Assembly: GCA_001179505.1 (NCBI GenBank)
Contig: CDMY01001057.1
Coordinates: forward strand, 100,042-164,041
From: Vitrella brassicaformis
Taxonomy: Eukaryota; Sar; Vitrellaceae
Direction: 5' to 3'
DNA length: 64,000 nt
Shown: piece by piece, positions 11,301 to 24,714 of the stretch
Position numbering within the stretch: position 1 is the first letter of the stretch
Layout of the letters: each line of letters begins with the position of its first letter
Notes under the pieces: generated by a model
What the model saw: the letters and a program-made list of their open reading frames with translations, nothing else
Database searches by the model: none
What the model was told of the DNA's origin: nothing
Program-made: the position numbers and the translations under genes

Positions 11301-12373
11301 CCATCCCTATCACCGTCCCGCTCCTCTCCCCTGCCCTCTCCCTCCTTGCCGCCGTCCGATGATACTTGCTCCTCATTCGACTCACTAGACAGCACCACAG
11401 GCACCAGGGGAGGGCTCAACAGCTGAGCACCACCACCACCGCCACCCACGCCCTCTTTCTTGGCCGCAGTTTCCTGTGCTGCTGCGACCGGGGCCGCATA
11501 TGGTGGCAGATTGGGGCTGAGCTGCGTCGTCACGACTCGCAGTGTGGAGCCGGGCGGCCTCTGCGGCGGCGCCTGTTTGGTGAGCGCCTCGAGCCTGGCC
11601 TTCATCTCCATCATGCGATGATACTCTTCGCTCGGCTGGGCCCTCAGATTGACACCGGCAGCCCCATACGGTCCACAAAAGGCGGCAGCGCCGACCGTCA
11701 CCAGCCGTGCCGGGTGACCATGGTGGCCGTGGGCACCCTCAAAATGGTGAGGACGAATGGGGTGGGGCAGCGGTGAGGGGAATGACGGGCTGCTGCCGCC
11801 AGGTTGGGCGCCGAATGGCATGTGTGGGGGATGCATGGGGGGTCGGCCTGGCGCCGGGCTGAACGACGCCGGGGGAGCGCTCTGCCCCAACCCCGGGCCA
11901 GTGTGGACCTGTGCGGGTGCTGCGCCGGCTGGCGGCCCTGGCATGGGCAGTGGGTGCGTGCCGGTCCTGGGGAAAGATCCCCTGAACGGCGATTGGTCTC
12001 GGGAGAGGCTGTGTGTGTGTGGCGGTGGGATGCGCGTGTACGGGAAGGCGCCTGCCGGGAGGGATGGGTTGCGATGGAGAGCAGGAAGGGCGAAGGGGGG
12101 CTGGGATGGCCTCAAATTGGGCGATAACTTGACCAGCGGAGGCCTGCGGGAACACAACCACAGCAGCTTACCCATGCGGGAGCGTTTTCGTGGAGGAAGT
12201 GATGCATCACCTTGGTTGTGTGGGCGCATTCGGCACTCGTGCGGCCGGTGGCTGCAGAGGCTGCACAACAACAGCGTACATTTGGCCATGGTGTGGTACT
12301 TTGTGTGGTGCTTTCTCCTTACCCGCGATGCCGACGGGCTGGGTGGAGGGACGAACGACTGATGGCGCTGCAT
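8340..12373 (-). CDS. PP2C-type protein phosphatase with long low-complexity N-terminus
   Basis: Metal-dependent Ser/Thr phosphatase (PPM/PP2C). The catalytic domain is spread over about ten short exons between 10400 and 8340. Clear motifs in order: NQDDFVLLQTY, LFGAFDGHGQCG, TAHVGDSKAALVSA, YNVTVLTSDHKPD, EAERVSQCGGEVRP, RLYGKGSPGPALAVTRAFGD, THEPEIACYPL, SMLVLGTDGLWVF and TVDDVTAIAVAL. The 3' exons 8890-8840, 8766-8715, 8627-8516 and 8426-8340 are phase-consistent. Metal-binding aspartates are present (DGHG, TDGLW, VDD). The usual GDSRA reads GDSKA here. Upstream, about 450 residues (12373-10900) are Pro/Gly/His-rich, then Glu/Arg-rich with a Leu-heptad coiled coil (KLDRLQKSLSRMETEKLSLA), suggesting a tethering or oligomerisation region. 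The start codon is uncertain: reading is open from 12373, and a 28-nt GT...AG stretch near 12149 could be misread as an intron. Confidence 0.88.
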
Positions 12374-12762
12374 CCTTCGAATTGGATAAGGACGGCCAGA
12401 CCGGTAGGGATGGCAGATGGCAGCTAAGAATAATGAGGCCCTCTTGGTCGACTACTTTCCAGCTCGCAACAGGGTGGATTTACGTTGAACAGGGCAAGGC
12501 GGGGGTGAGGGTGAGATTCCTGTGTGTGCAAGGCAGCCGAGCGCACAGAAATGGGCAGGAACGTCTTTTGCAATGCAAAAATGAAGACATGCACACATGC
12601 ACGTATTACAGTGAGTGCACGGGCAGACAAACAGCGACAGACACCGGTCTGGCACACTCTGGAGAGACAGACACCCAGACATCTAGCTACCAGCACGATG
12701 CATGCCACATATGACCATCGACCTATGTATGTACATACGACATCCGTCACCTATCTATGTAC

Positions 12763-15700
12763 CTATCGCAACCCCCACATGGCCAGCAGAGGCCTCTCAA
12801 ACAGCTCTGTCCCCCCTCTCTGCTGCTCCAAAGCCTCCAGTGCCATACCTCGGACAGTCGACCGGCGACTCGACCGACGACGGCCACCCACGGCTGCCGC
12901 ATCGGCCGGCAGAGGCGTAGGATGACCGTCTTGCACCGTCTGGATGCGCACCCGGGAGGGCCGCTTGACAAGAGCAGGCAATGAGTCTCCCCCTTTTCCC
13001 TCCGCCATTCCGGCAAGATGCTCCGGCTGGTATAGCTTCTTGAACGCAGCTGTCAAAGCCGCCCCTTCTCCCGGCTGCATCGCACCTCGCATCCACCTTC
13101 GTCCCGTACTGCTCACGCGCTCACCTCCTGGCCGAGCCGCACCCTCTGAGGTATCTGATGTCGGGCGAGACATTGCCGATGTGTCCGATGAGAAGTAGCA
13201 GTTCCACGGGGATGGCCGGACGGCGCCTTGCGGCCATCGCCGCAGTGTCTGGAAGATGCCCTTCCGAGGCACGCCCCCCGGAGCCAATTCGTCTTCCTGC
13301 TCACTCTCCGGCGGCCCTTCTGATGGGATCGTTGTCGCGGCTTCCTGGTCGTCCGATGGTGGAAAGGGGTGTTGGGAAAAGCGCTCGCGTCGCAGCTTGA
13401 GGAAGGTGTGGTCCATCTCCTTCATCTGCAGGAGCGGCGGGAGGGCGCCTGTCCTCTGGGCCATCGATGTCGCCTCCAGCTCTTCTTCCACACCCAGCTG
13501 GGATAGATGCACAGACACTATTGTAATTGCCCTGATCCTTTAAAGTACTGGCTGTCGAGTGGGCTGACTTGGCTGATGACGAGTGAGTTGCCCCTGGCGA
13601 GACCCAGCAGCTGTGCTCGCTTGGTCCGGCGCACGCGCCGCTCCTCATCCCGAGCCTGCCTCTCTCTTTCACGCTCCTCCCGGACCTCAGCACTGTCTGC
13701 GAGCGCCTGCAGCTGTCGACGGATGGCCATCTCACGACGCCTGCATGGTCCAAAGGTGAGGGCATGGAGAAGAAATTCACAGATGGAGACATGCTAGTGC
13801 TGTCTGTGTGCTTACAGCTGTTCGACGCGATCGTCCCTGAGCTTGGCCCTACGCTGCAGCCTCGCCTCCATGACTGTTTGGACCTACACACATATTTGTC
13901 ATTGACAGTGTATGTGGGGCCGGTTGCCAGACTGCATGTGGGCGGGCTGACCTTCTCTTCAATGCGCATTTGCCGTCGCTCTCTTTTCTCGCTTTGTCGC
14001 TCCAGGCGCATGGCTCGTCTCCTGGCGTCGCGCCTCTTTTTCTCTTCGATACTCCTCTTCTCACGCTCCCTGGCCCTCTCCTCCGCCACACGGGCTCTTT
14101 CCTCATCTGTCATCTTCGTCGTGGGCCGTGCCATCTCGGCAGCTACTCTCGTCTCTTGCACCGCCTCCTCTGCTGTCACATCCAGATCGATGGCAGCTTC
14201 TTCAGGTCGTGTCGGTGCAGCAGCAGCAGCAGCAGCAGCGATGGGTCGGAGGGGAATTGTCTCCACGCGTGCCTCCGCCTCGACGGGCCCTTCTGGCAGC
14301 TGCCCTGGCACTCTGAAGTCCGCCGCTGGTCTTGGTGCCTCAAATCTTCCTTCGCTGACAGCTTGTTGCTCAGGCCGTCGGGCAGCTTGTGGTAGAGTCG
14401 GGATGGCAGGAGTCACAGAAGGGACAACAGGGTGCTCTACTTGGGTGATGTCTCGCTTCTCCTCAACAGGCATAGGGACAGGTGGCGTCTCTCCAGTCGG
14501 CACTTCACCTCTGTCCCGATCTTCTAGAGCCACAGGTGTCTCCACCCCCGTTTGTCGGACCTCTGCAGCCCGTGTCTCACCAGCACCAGCCATCGTGGCT
14601 TCCTTCTGGACTCGTTGACGCCTCCTCCATTCGTCAACATGGACACCAAGCGACTTTGCGAGCTCCTCCTCATCCAACAATTGCTCCATTTGCTCGTCCG
14701 ATGTCACATGTCGTTTCGTCGGTGTCGTCACCGTCCGCCGTCTCACCAAAGAGGGAGTGACGTGACGTTGCGTCGGCGCTGCCGTCTCAACAACATACTT
14801 TCCCGGCCGCTCAGTGAATGGCTCAGCTGCCTCTGGCTCAACGCCTGCTTCCATGGGCTCCTCGCGTGTCGGTGGGCGAAAGGCAGGCACGGCAGGAGGT
14901 CGCACGCAGAGACCTGCCGCCACCTTCAACGGAACCTTCTTCATCTCAGGAACGGTCGCTGGGCGGGCCGCTGCGACCCCTAGAGGCTTCGACCTGGATG
15001 CAGCGGCGGGCGTGATGGCCACAGCCCGCCATTCGTTGGACAGCTTGGGCCGCAGAAGGGGAGCCGCCTTCTTGGGAGGCTCTGCTGGTGGGAGGGGCAG
15101 CAGTGGCAGGTCGGCCGAGGAGGGGATGCTCTCAAGAGTGGGCTCCTTCAGCGGTGGCGGTGGCGAGGGGAGAGGCGTGACGGTCACCTCAGGCAGTTTG
15201 TAGGAGGGCTTCACAAGAACAGACGGCTGGGCTGTACACAAACACAGAGGGACACGTCTCTGTCTTCCGCGGACAATTCTGTGCAGGACATGCGGTATCT
15301 TTACTTCGAGCTCGTGACTCCTCCCTGGACACATCCGCTGCCCGTCGCAAGAAGGCCAACAGACCTCTCGACGATGTCTCGGCCGCTTGGCGGCCTCTGA
15401 GACCAGACGCATACACACATGCGTACGTTAAGAGCACGGTCCCGTGCACAAAGGGAGAGGCCACTTACGCAAAGTTAAAATGAGTGATCTCATATCGCGG
15501 GTGGCGGTATGTGCTCCGAGACACCGGTCGCGACGACATAGAAGAGGGCGTGGTCAAAGTACGCCCATGCGGCGCCTCCCGGAACTCAGGTGCGCTCACA
15601 CGGGGCGGCTCGAGGGTTTTCATCTCTTCAGCAGGAGTCGGAGGCCGCTCTGGGAAGGGTGGATGGGATGATGGGGCCTCATATTGAGAGTGCAGAGCGA

Positions 15701-18700
15701 ATCCCTTGACAGCATACGCGTCCTCGAGCTGGCGAAACACACCCTGAACTGCAGTCGGCTCTGCCGCGGTCGCTCGGAATGCAGGTACTGGATGCGACGG
15801 AGTGGTGGTCCGCACGCCATACCTCGTCCTCACGGCACGGCGCACAGGCAGTCGATACGGAACTACGAGTCTCCCCTTCGCAGCCATCTCCGGTCTCTCA
15901 AGTGGCCTCAGCTCCCCTTCTCTAGCGCTTCTTGCCACGCCTGCGGAAGGCCTCTGTCTCCGTGGCGTTGAGACACCCAGCGCCCTCCGTCCTGAGTCCG
16001 AGTAGACCAGGCGCTCAGGCGGGGCTGAGTAGGGCCTTCTGGGAACCGGTGGTGGTACACGGAGGGATCGGCTGGCAAGTGAATGAGAGGTCTTGGGCAT
16101 TCCTTCCTCATCCGAGGCAGCTGCCACCGCTGGTTGCCTCACTCTCCACCTCGGTCCGAAATGTGGGCCGTATTTGGCTCCCGTTATGCCCATCTCAGAT
16201 GTCTCGTCCTCTGTGCCGCTGGTGCTGCTGACCTCCCTGTCTCCCGCTAGTCGTCTCAGCTGGCTCGGTGTCTTCCGATGCCGCTCACGGACGACCGCTT
16301 TTGTTAGGGCTGGCGATGATGGCGATCGTGAGATCCCGCCGTCATCCTCTTGTGGGGCAATACAGGGGAGAGGCCAGAGGCCTTCCTCTTCCTCTTTCCT
16401 CCTGAGGCACTGCAATACATTGGCTCGTGAGCCGACAGGGCCGAAGAGCACTGGTGGTCTGGTCGATGGGCGGCCGTCGAGGGAGAGACTGAGGGGGAGA
16501 GGCGGCCATGGAAGCATGAGTGAGGTTAGCTGGCTCATGCTGCTGTCCAGTGCGGGACGGCAGGAAAACGTAGAGCTGTCGATGGAGGGTAACATGCTTG
16601 AAATGGTGATTGGAGGCCGGCGGGGGCCCTTCTCGACAGCTGAATAATCGTCCACCGACACGGACGGTTCCATGCCCATGTCGGTGATGAAGGTCAGCCC
16701 AGTGGGAGGCGGCCGAGGCCATCCCACTTTCTCTTCGACTTCGCAAACTGGCCTTTTCTCCCCTTCGATCATAGCCAGAGCCGGTGTCTCCTGAGACTGA
16801 CACACGGGAACAGTAGATGTTTCCTGCTCGGTATCTTGTTTGGTCGCAAGGGAGTCATCGGCATCTGCTCGCGGCCGCACCGTTATTTCGACCACCGGCT
16901 TCTGAACTTTCTTGTCTCGAGACTTCTCCCTTTTCTTGTCCGTTGAGCGTCTCCTTTTCTTCTGTCCAAGTGCGCCTGTGTCGGAGGTAGCTGAGGCTGC
17001 AGAGCTGCTGCTTGAGGAACGAGTGTATGTAGGCTGCCGGGTGGTGGTTACAGGCCTGCGGCGCGCTCCTTCCTTTGGCGACGCCCGTCGGGGGCTGCCC
17101 CTCATCGATGCTGGGATGGACATGGACGCCTCAGCGACGGCTCTCTTGTGTGGTTTGGCAGGTTTGGCAACATCATCTGCTGCTGGCAGACGAGCTTCTT
17201 CCTCGGCAGCCACGACCGCTCGCAGAAGGGCGGTAGGAGAGCTCTCCCGAATGCTTGTGTCTGTTGAGCGTCTTGCCTCCTCTCGCCCGACAGGTGACCG
17301 CGTTGATGACCGTCGTCGCGAGAGGGATCTCAAAAGGGCAGCTCCGCTCAGCCCAGTCGGCCCGATTGCATGGATAGCGCCTGCGGTAGCTGCCAGCTTC
17401 TCGAGCGCCTGACCGATGTCGATCGAACCTCTTCTGCTTCCTGTCGGTGACTGCGGAAGTTGCGGCAATGGCAAATCCACTGCTGCCGAAAGGGGCACTG
17501 GGGCGGGGACGGTGAGGGATCGACGGGAGGCGGAGGATGCCCTGCCGTGTGAGCTCGACGCAGCGGCAGAGGAGACAGATGTGCCCGGCTGATCGGCTGC
17601 CGAGGGTATCTGTCTCGAGCCGATGTCCGATATGCGCTGGTAGCTTGACGACAGGTCTCGCTGAAGCTTGAAACGCCACTCCTCCACTGCCTGCTCGGCT
17701 TGGCTGCCTGACTCTTCTGACGCTGATGAACTCTCACGCTCGGACGCCGCAGAGACAGCTGACTCTTCAGGTGGCTGCGCCGGCACGGGCTTTGCCGGCG
17801 GGGAAGGGGAAGAAGGAGGCTGGTCAACTGTCTGTGCAGCTGTCTGCGCTGGAGGCTGTTCACGTGCTTCATCGGGTGGTGGTGCTGATGGTTCGGGAGA
17901 CGGGGCGGGCGGGGCTGTAGGTTGCTCCTCTGTTGGTCCTGGTTCAGGTAGCGGTGCATGTTCATGTTCATGTCCGATCTGTACTGATTGCTCATCCACT
18001 TCCACTGGTATTTCAACCTCGGCGTCAACATCCTCTGTCGCCTCTTGCGCGTCAGCTGCAGCCACTGCAACAGGGGTGGTGTCTTGTGTGAGATCTTGCC
18101 CTCCTTGTTCGGCAAAGAGCTCTTGTTCGCCAACGGGGCTGCCTGCCTCCTCGACGACTTGTACTGCATCTTCAGGTGCTGCTGCTGCGGCCCCCTCGTG
18201 TCCTTGATCAACAGCCTCGACGTCAGCAGGCACAGCGACATCAACCTCGTCTCCCGGGACGCTCTCCATCTCCTGCTCGCCGGCTCCTTCATCTGGCTCA
18301 GCAGAACCCTCCAAAACCTCTGACTGACCGGCGTCCTCGACGCTCTCTCTCTCAGCCTCGTCAACCTGCCCAGCTGGAGCCTCCTCTGAGGGCTCCACGA
18401 TTATCTTGTCCAGTGGCATGGTCTTCATCGTCTTGAGTGGGACGGGCTCCTTCACAGAAGGGGGAGGTACTGGCGGCTGCTCTGCTGCGCCTTCAGTCGC
18501 AAGGGGCTGGGGCTGTGCGTCCTCCCTCGGCATGGCTTGCGTTGTCGGTGGCGGCATGGGTGGGGTTGGCTGTGTCTCCGCCTCTGCTTTTTCTTCATCC
18601 GGTGGTGCAGCAGCGGACTCCGCCAAGACGGCAGGCGGCACCGGCTGCTCCTCGAGTGGTGTTGGCTTTACCACCTCATAGGACTTGCGTGACATGCTCC

Positions 18701-21700
18701 ACGGCTCCGAATGGGGGCGTGACTCTTCCGTAGCTGCCTTCTTCTCACCCTCAGCCGGCATCCCGACACGCAGCCTGATGGTCTCGACGACAGAGGGAGC
18801 CAGCATATCTTCGGCTTCTTCGGCTTGCTCTATCGTCTCTGGTTCAGCAGTTCCTTCGATGACCTCCCCTTCAGCACGGATCGCCGCACCTGTGGCGTCT
18901 GCAACCTCTTCCCTTTCTTCTGCTGCTTCCACTTCGATCTGTTGCATCCCTTGCCCTGCGATTTGCTCCTCTTGCTCCATCACTTGATCGATCTGCTCAC
19001 TCGGGGCCGGCACGGCCTCCTCAACAGCAGCTGGCGGCTGCGGTGCCTCAGGCTGTGGCGGCAGCACTGGCTGCTCTGGCGGCAACTGCTGTGTCTCCTC
19101 TTCTACTTCGGCGCCGCTCGACAGCTGCTCCTCGTCCTCATCTGTCCATGGCTCTTGATCAGCCTCATCTGACTCGAGGCCGCTCAGTGTGTCGATGTCG
19201 ATGGTCTGCACCTCACTCACGACCTCCCTGGTCCTGTCCCTGGCCTCATTGATCTCCATCAGATCATCTTGAAGCCTCTGCTTCTCCTGATCATGTCTCG
19301 CCGCCTCCTGTGCATCTTTGCGTGCGCGGGTGTCGTCGATGACCTGCTGCTGGTCGTCAGCCCGCTGGTCCTCCAGAAGGATGTCGATGATGCGGCGCCA
19401 ATCGGCGGGCGACGGGCGGAGCTCCTCGACCACACCCCATCTGCAGTGTAGCCACTCAGGCTGACGTGTACAAGCGTTCGGATCGCAGGCTGCTAAAGCA
19501 TTTTCTTACTTGCATTCGCCCCCCGTGAGCATGTCGAGTATGCGCTCTCTCCTCTGGCACTCCTTGATCGTCCGCGGCCCTTCAAGTCCCCCCTCCAGCG
19601 CTAGACTGCTCCGTTCCAGATGTCGCTGCACGATCCGCCAACGATTGACCATCGCAATATGCACCATCTGGGTGATGCCGAGTGCTTCATGCAAAGGCGC
19701 CTGCGTCTCCTCCTTTTTGGTCACGATGTCCGAGGGAGCACGGCTGGGGCGGAATGCCTTTGTGGGTGAGAGGCTGGTCTGCGTCTGATGCGGAGTGAAG
19801 AGGCCAAAACCAAAGGGACGTTCGAATTTCTGCGTCGAGGAGTGCAGAGAGGAGAGACGAAGTGTATGTCGGGAAGGCATGGTCCTTCTTTGCCCACCTC
19901 GTTCGGATCGACGAGCTGTTCGAATGTCTTGTTCATCCACATGAGGTGATTCTTCTTTACGTCCAGCGAGTGCCTCTTCTGCATGTCGCGTCGTGAATGG
20001 TAACCCTTGACCATATGCGCCAGCCTCTCCTCCACCACTGAGTTGCGCGCCACATCTCGCCGCCCAAGCACATCGCCCTCCCCCTCCTCGTCCTCACGCC
20101 ACACGCAGTCGGTGCCCTCGCCCATCTCGTGAGCTGTTCGCTCCGTCCGCTGCAGCAACTTCCACAGCTCCATCATGCGCTGAAAACGGTAGAGCGTGGC
20201 CGTGCGGGAGAGCCGCAGGTGGCGGGTGGGCTTCAGCACTATGCGACTCTCAATCACGGATGGTAGCATGCGGTCGATGGGGTGTGGGAGATCCTCCCTG
20301 TGCAGGTGGTCGACGTATATTTGCTGCCATATGTGAGGGTCTTCGATGCCAGCGCGCTCCAGCCGGGAGAGGATCAGCTCTTGACGATCGGCCAGGCAGC
20401 TCCTGACAAGCAACGAGAGAGAAAGACAGAGGGAGTATCGACGATACTCGGCGGTTGGCTCTCTGCTTGGCTCACTTGACTGCCTGAGGGTGCCAGTAAG
20501 TCATGGCTTCTTTGAGTCTCTGGCTATGGGGCTCGCACACCAGCAGCCTCAGCTTGCGATAGAACTCATCGCTTGTCCGCCGCAGTGTGAGCTTCTGCAC
20601 CTCCTCTTGAAGCCGCTTCGGCGCCATTGGTCCCTCTGGTTCCTTCGATGCCTCACTGAATGAAGCAACCACATCATGGATAATCGCACCGTGTGTGTAT
20701 GCGTATGTCTCTTACGCTTCGATCGGTGCGATTTGGATCTGTTTGATCATGTCAGTGAGCCGTCGTGACCTCCTTCTGATCGCCGAGCGCTGGAAGGTCC
20801 CGGGTGATGGAGGCACACTTCGCGGCAAGCCTTCTCCTTCGCTGCGCGGTGTGAGGACGGCCACTGGCGTGGCACCCTGCCAATCACGAGACAAACAACT
20901 CAGCATGCACTTGATTCATTCTGAAATCAGGCCTCTTGTCTCACCTGATCAGGCGACGTGACAGGCCGCTCGTCTCGTTCGTCCCTGTTCTGTCTCACCC
21001 ACGAGAAGGCCCTGACGGCCGCACGCACCTTGCGCCAGTACGCCCGCCGCTCTGGGCGAGGGGTGGAAGGGGGCGTCCACCGCTGGGCGGCCGGCAGGCA
21101 CAAAGCCCACTGGCCTCTGCCAACTCGGTCGCCACGAGTGTCCTGCAGATGCACACGCTCCAGGCGTCTGCATACACATCCCACACAGAAGAAAACAGAT
21201 GCTTGGCCTGCCGGGAGGGCTTCTTCGTCAGACTCACTCACTCACTCACTCACTCGACAATGTCCTGGCAAGTGAAGCCCATGGCGTCCTGTTGTTCGTC
21301 GGGGGAGCTGCCCATGGTGATCAGCAGCGCCACCATCCGCAGCACCTCATTCTGGGTGGGCCGCCTTTGCCACCGCCGAAATGGCTTGCCACCGGATGTC
21401 AGCCACTCAAGCACGCGGCCCTTGATGGCTGAAGTGCTGCCATGACTGCTCCCATCTGAAACACACACACGCACACACAAAGGACAATGACATGACCGAA
21501 TCTTCGGTTTTCGTCGCCATGTGTGGACCTTCGGCCCGCCAAGGCGGGTTTGAGAAGGGCGGAGCGAGTCGCTCGGAGTGCACGCGAGGGTCTCGTGGGT
21601 ATGCGGGCAGGGCGAGCTTCAATGCCACATGCAGAGGGGTGTCGTTGGAGGGGGATGTGCGGAGACACAGCTCGCGGTGGCCGCCCTGCCGGATGCGCTC

Positions 21701-24700
21701 GACCAACTGAAGAAGAAGAAGAGTACACATCAAGGTAGGGAGGCATTCACAATGATGTGGGAGTGAGTGAGTACCTTGATAAGGTCGTATGAGTGCATGA
21801 GATCAAACAAAGGCGGAAGCGCGAGAAGCCGAGGAGTGTCTATGTCTGACTGCACCAACCTCGAGAACTCTCCTGTATCCCAGCGCTATGCAAACAGAAA
21901 AAGTGAAAACACACCTCCTCTGTAACTTTCCTGACCATCCGTACCTTCCATTTCAGCGCTTTTGTGTCGGTCTCTTCTCTGCCAGCGCCAGCCTGTTGGT
22001 GCTGCTTCAACGCTTCGGTGGGGTAGCTCTTGATGCCATACAGCCTCACTGTCTCCATCCACACCGGTGGGGCGGTCGTCCTGCTCAACAACAGCCCCCG
22101 CTGCTCTGAGGCGTTGAGCAGCGGCGGCAGGTTGGAGATCAGCAGGGCACTGTCGGCCTGCCTGGCCTCCTGTGACGCTGTGGATGAGCTCTCTTCGTCG
22201 CTGATGGCGCGCTGCCACGCATCGAAAGTCTTGCGGAGCGTCTGGCGGACACAGGGAGAAGTGTGTGCACGCTTCGCTAGGTGGGTCACTCACCTGTTTG
22301 AAGAGCCCTTCCTTGTGGCTCATGAAGAGGACTTTCCACCGCTGGCGGCGCTTGGTGAACCCTGCCCAGCAGCGAAACGCACGAACCTCCAGCCAGGCGT
22401 AGTAATACATCCCACGCCACTCCTCCACTGTTTTCTCGCGATTGGTGCTGCTGCTGTTGTTGCCCTCGGCGTCGTCAGAGACACCATTAGCGTTGTCATC
22501 AAGGGGCCCATTAGACGTGGATGAGGATAGGTGCACTGGGGGTGAGGCGGCAAGCCACTTGAGGACGGCGGATAGGAGACATGAGCCCTTCTGGGACAGA
22601 CGCACTTGCAGCTCCAGCTGCAGCGTGGCAAGAGAGTGGAGAGTCAATGAGTGTATGTATTGGTCGCATATCGGTGTTTGTGTATCTCTTTACCTACTCT
22701 GAGGATTCTCTGGAGCTTCCACACCCGAAACAGTGCAGCCGTCTTGCGCTGTCTGGTCTGGCGTATGAATCCCTCCGAGGCCTGCCGCAGATGGCGCCGT
22801 CGGTGGTGGTAGTGCCGCCACACGCACATCACCTGACCCAGCGTCTGCAGGAGTGACCACCATACATACGAACATATGTGTGGGCGCGGGGGTGCTCTTG
22901 ATAGGGCTGGAAATTGCTGACCTTGTATGTGTAGACCTCTGTGATGGTGCCCTCCTTGAAGCCCTGGAATGCGTGGAGCATCAGAGTGACCTGACGGAAC
23001 CGCGCCGCACGCTCCATATTCCGCTTCTTCCATTGCCAGTACCGACACACACTGAAGGAGACAGGCAGGCAGGTACAGCGAGACAGAGACGTGTGTGACA
23101 TGAGAGGACACTTCCCTCACCTCCTCCACTTGCGAACGACCCTCTTCATGAAGGCCCGATTGTGTGTCTCCATCGGCAGGTATAGCCTGGCGTACCCATC
23201 CCACCAGTCGAAGCCCTCATTGTACACCGGCACGTCAACCTCCCCCGCCCTCAGCGCCCGCTTATGACGCGTCACCCTCTTCCAGAACTCGAAGCTCCTC
23301 TCGGCCAGCTCGTGTTCTCTGTAGGATGCACCGTGTGTGCGGACGTAGAGGGCGTTATGGAGCGACTTGAGCGACTTGACCAGGCGTACTCGGTTGCACT
23401 TGAGCTGGTGCGTCTCGTCGTACCAAGCGCGCAGGCATCGGCGGCGGACCAGGTAGCTTTCGCGGTCAGCGCGCAAGCGGACCTGCTTCCGCACTTTGAA
23501 CTCTTGCACCTACACGCAACGAAAGACAGAAGAAGATTCTGTGGCGAATGATTTCCTTTGTGTCTACCCTTTCATCGAAGTTCTCTTGGTCGCCGCTGTC
23601 TTGATCGCCGCTTTTCTCCTCATGTGGCTTCACGGCAAGTGTGTCTTCGTGTCCCTCCTCCTCAAGGTAGTCCGTCAGATCCTGCAGCCCCACATAGCCA
23701 ATGCCATGGCGGGGACGGCGGGGCAGCCGACGACCACGCACATCTGCTCGAGACGAAAAGATGGACGCAATGACGGTATCATGTGTTGGTGGTGTCTTCC
23801 TACCCACCGGTGTCCATTATGGCCTGTGTGGTCAGCCCAAGCCTCTCCTCCTTGGCCCGACTCACTGCCCATGTCCATCCCCGCCATGTCAGCCACACCA
23901 GCCGCCTCATGTGCCACTTGCCGGCCACGAAGTAGGCGCGCCAGTCGAGCCAACAGTCCATCAGCGGCCGATACCGCCACCGCAAGGTGACCATCCACCG
24001 CCGCCAACACCGCCTGCCCCTCACAAAAGTCTGGATCCTCAGGGCCGCCCTCTCGCGCATCTGATCGGCCGCCTCTACGGCCACAGCTGCCGACTCGCGG
24101 CGAGGAAACTCGTGCCTTTGCTTTGCCTGCTGAGATGTGGCGGGCCGAGAGCCGGGCTGCGAGGCTGTGGAGTGCGATTGGCCGCTCTGGGAAGACGGCG
24201 GCCGGGCGGGAGGTGCCTTGTCGACCTTCACAAGTGCCGTTGTTGTGGCTCTCTTCGGCCGCTTCCGTTCCTTGCCCTTGTTCCTGATGGCCTGCAGCAT
24301 CTCCCGATAGTGTTCCCGATGCTTCCGCCGCTTGATGGCATCGAGTCGGTCTTCAGCCTCGTCCAAGTGTCTGTGGATGCCCTCCACCATAGTCGAGAGG
24401 TGCAGGTATTTCTCCGTGTGGGCTGCGTCAAACGGCGCGTACCACCAGTCGCTGGCCTCCCCGGTGTGCATGCTCGAGGCGTGGTGGTCAGGCGGACACG
24501 TGAGGGTGACGGCCGAGGGGGACTCGGATACAGTGGATATCATGAAGGGGCCTTCGTCGTGCCGCCGTGTTGACGCATAATCTTGTGGCCGCACCTTCTT
24601 CTGCTCCCCTTCATCCGCTTGTATGCCCTCCTTCGCCTCGGCAATGTGGATGCCATTGGCTTCGGGATGGAAGGGGGGCGCGGACACAGAGAGAAATGGA

Positions 24701-24714
24701 TTGGCAGAAGCCAT
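12763..24714 (-). CDS. Giant Sfi1-repeat-like, IQ/ankyrin/coiled-coil protein (about 3,500 aa)
   Basis: One locus of about 20 exons whose junctions I could follow in frame; the family is not one I can name. The start is MASANPF at 24714 (an in-frame Met exists at 24834). Order of parts: an IQ-like motif (ALRIQTFVRGRRCWRRW, about 24030); then at 23500-21950 a run of Trp/Phe-centred helices spaced irregularly (LRAWYDETHQLK, SFEFWKRVTRHKRALR, YWQWKKRN, LLHAF-like, TAALFRVWKLQRIL, YYAWLEVRAFRCWAGFTKRR, LRKTFDAWQRAI), which resemble centrin-binding Sfi1 repeats; then ankyrin-like segments (NDTPLHVALKLALPAY, LRMVALLITMGSSPDE; 21800-21250); then Arg-rich helices; then an uninterrupted exon of about 1,320 codons (19433-15467) extremely rich in Glu, Pro, Ala and Ser; a 32-nt micro-exon (15396-15365); another Pro/Glu-rich exon with an Arg/Glu coiled coil (RARVAEERAREREKRSIEEK); and a basic tail ending at 12763. 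A centriole, basal-body or apical cytoskeleton role is inference. Confidence 0.75.

Noticed and set aside
12149-12176. 28-nt GTAAGC...CGCAG stretch near the 5' end of the PP2C gene as an intron
   Set aside because: Open reading through it is possible and 28 nt is shorter than the other introns here; left as a doubt about the start.
13764-14618. Long plus-strand ORF opposite the giant gene
   Set aside because: Its composition is the Ser/Arg/Ala shadow of the Glu/Pro-rich minus-strand exon; no splice or start context.
15465-15467. TAA as the true end of the giant gene
   Set aside because: It overlaps a strong GTAAGT donor, and a phase-correct micro-exon continues the protein.
23701-24573. 290-codon plus-strand ORF
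   Set aside because: Antisense shadow of the first exon of the Sfi1-like gene, which has an IQ motif and matching exon phases.
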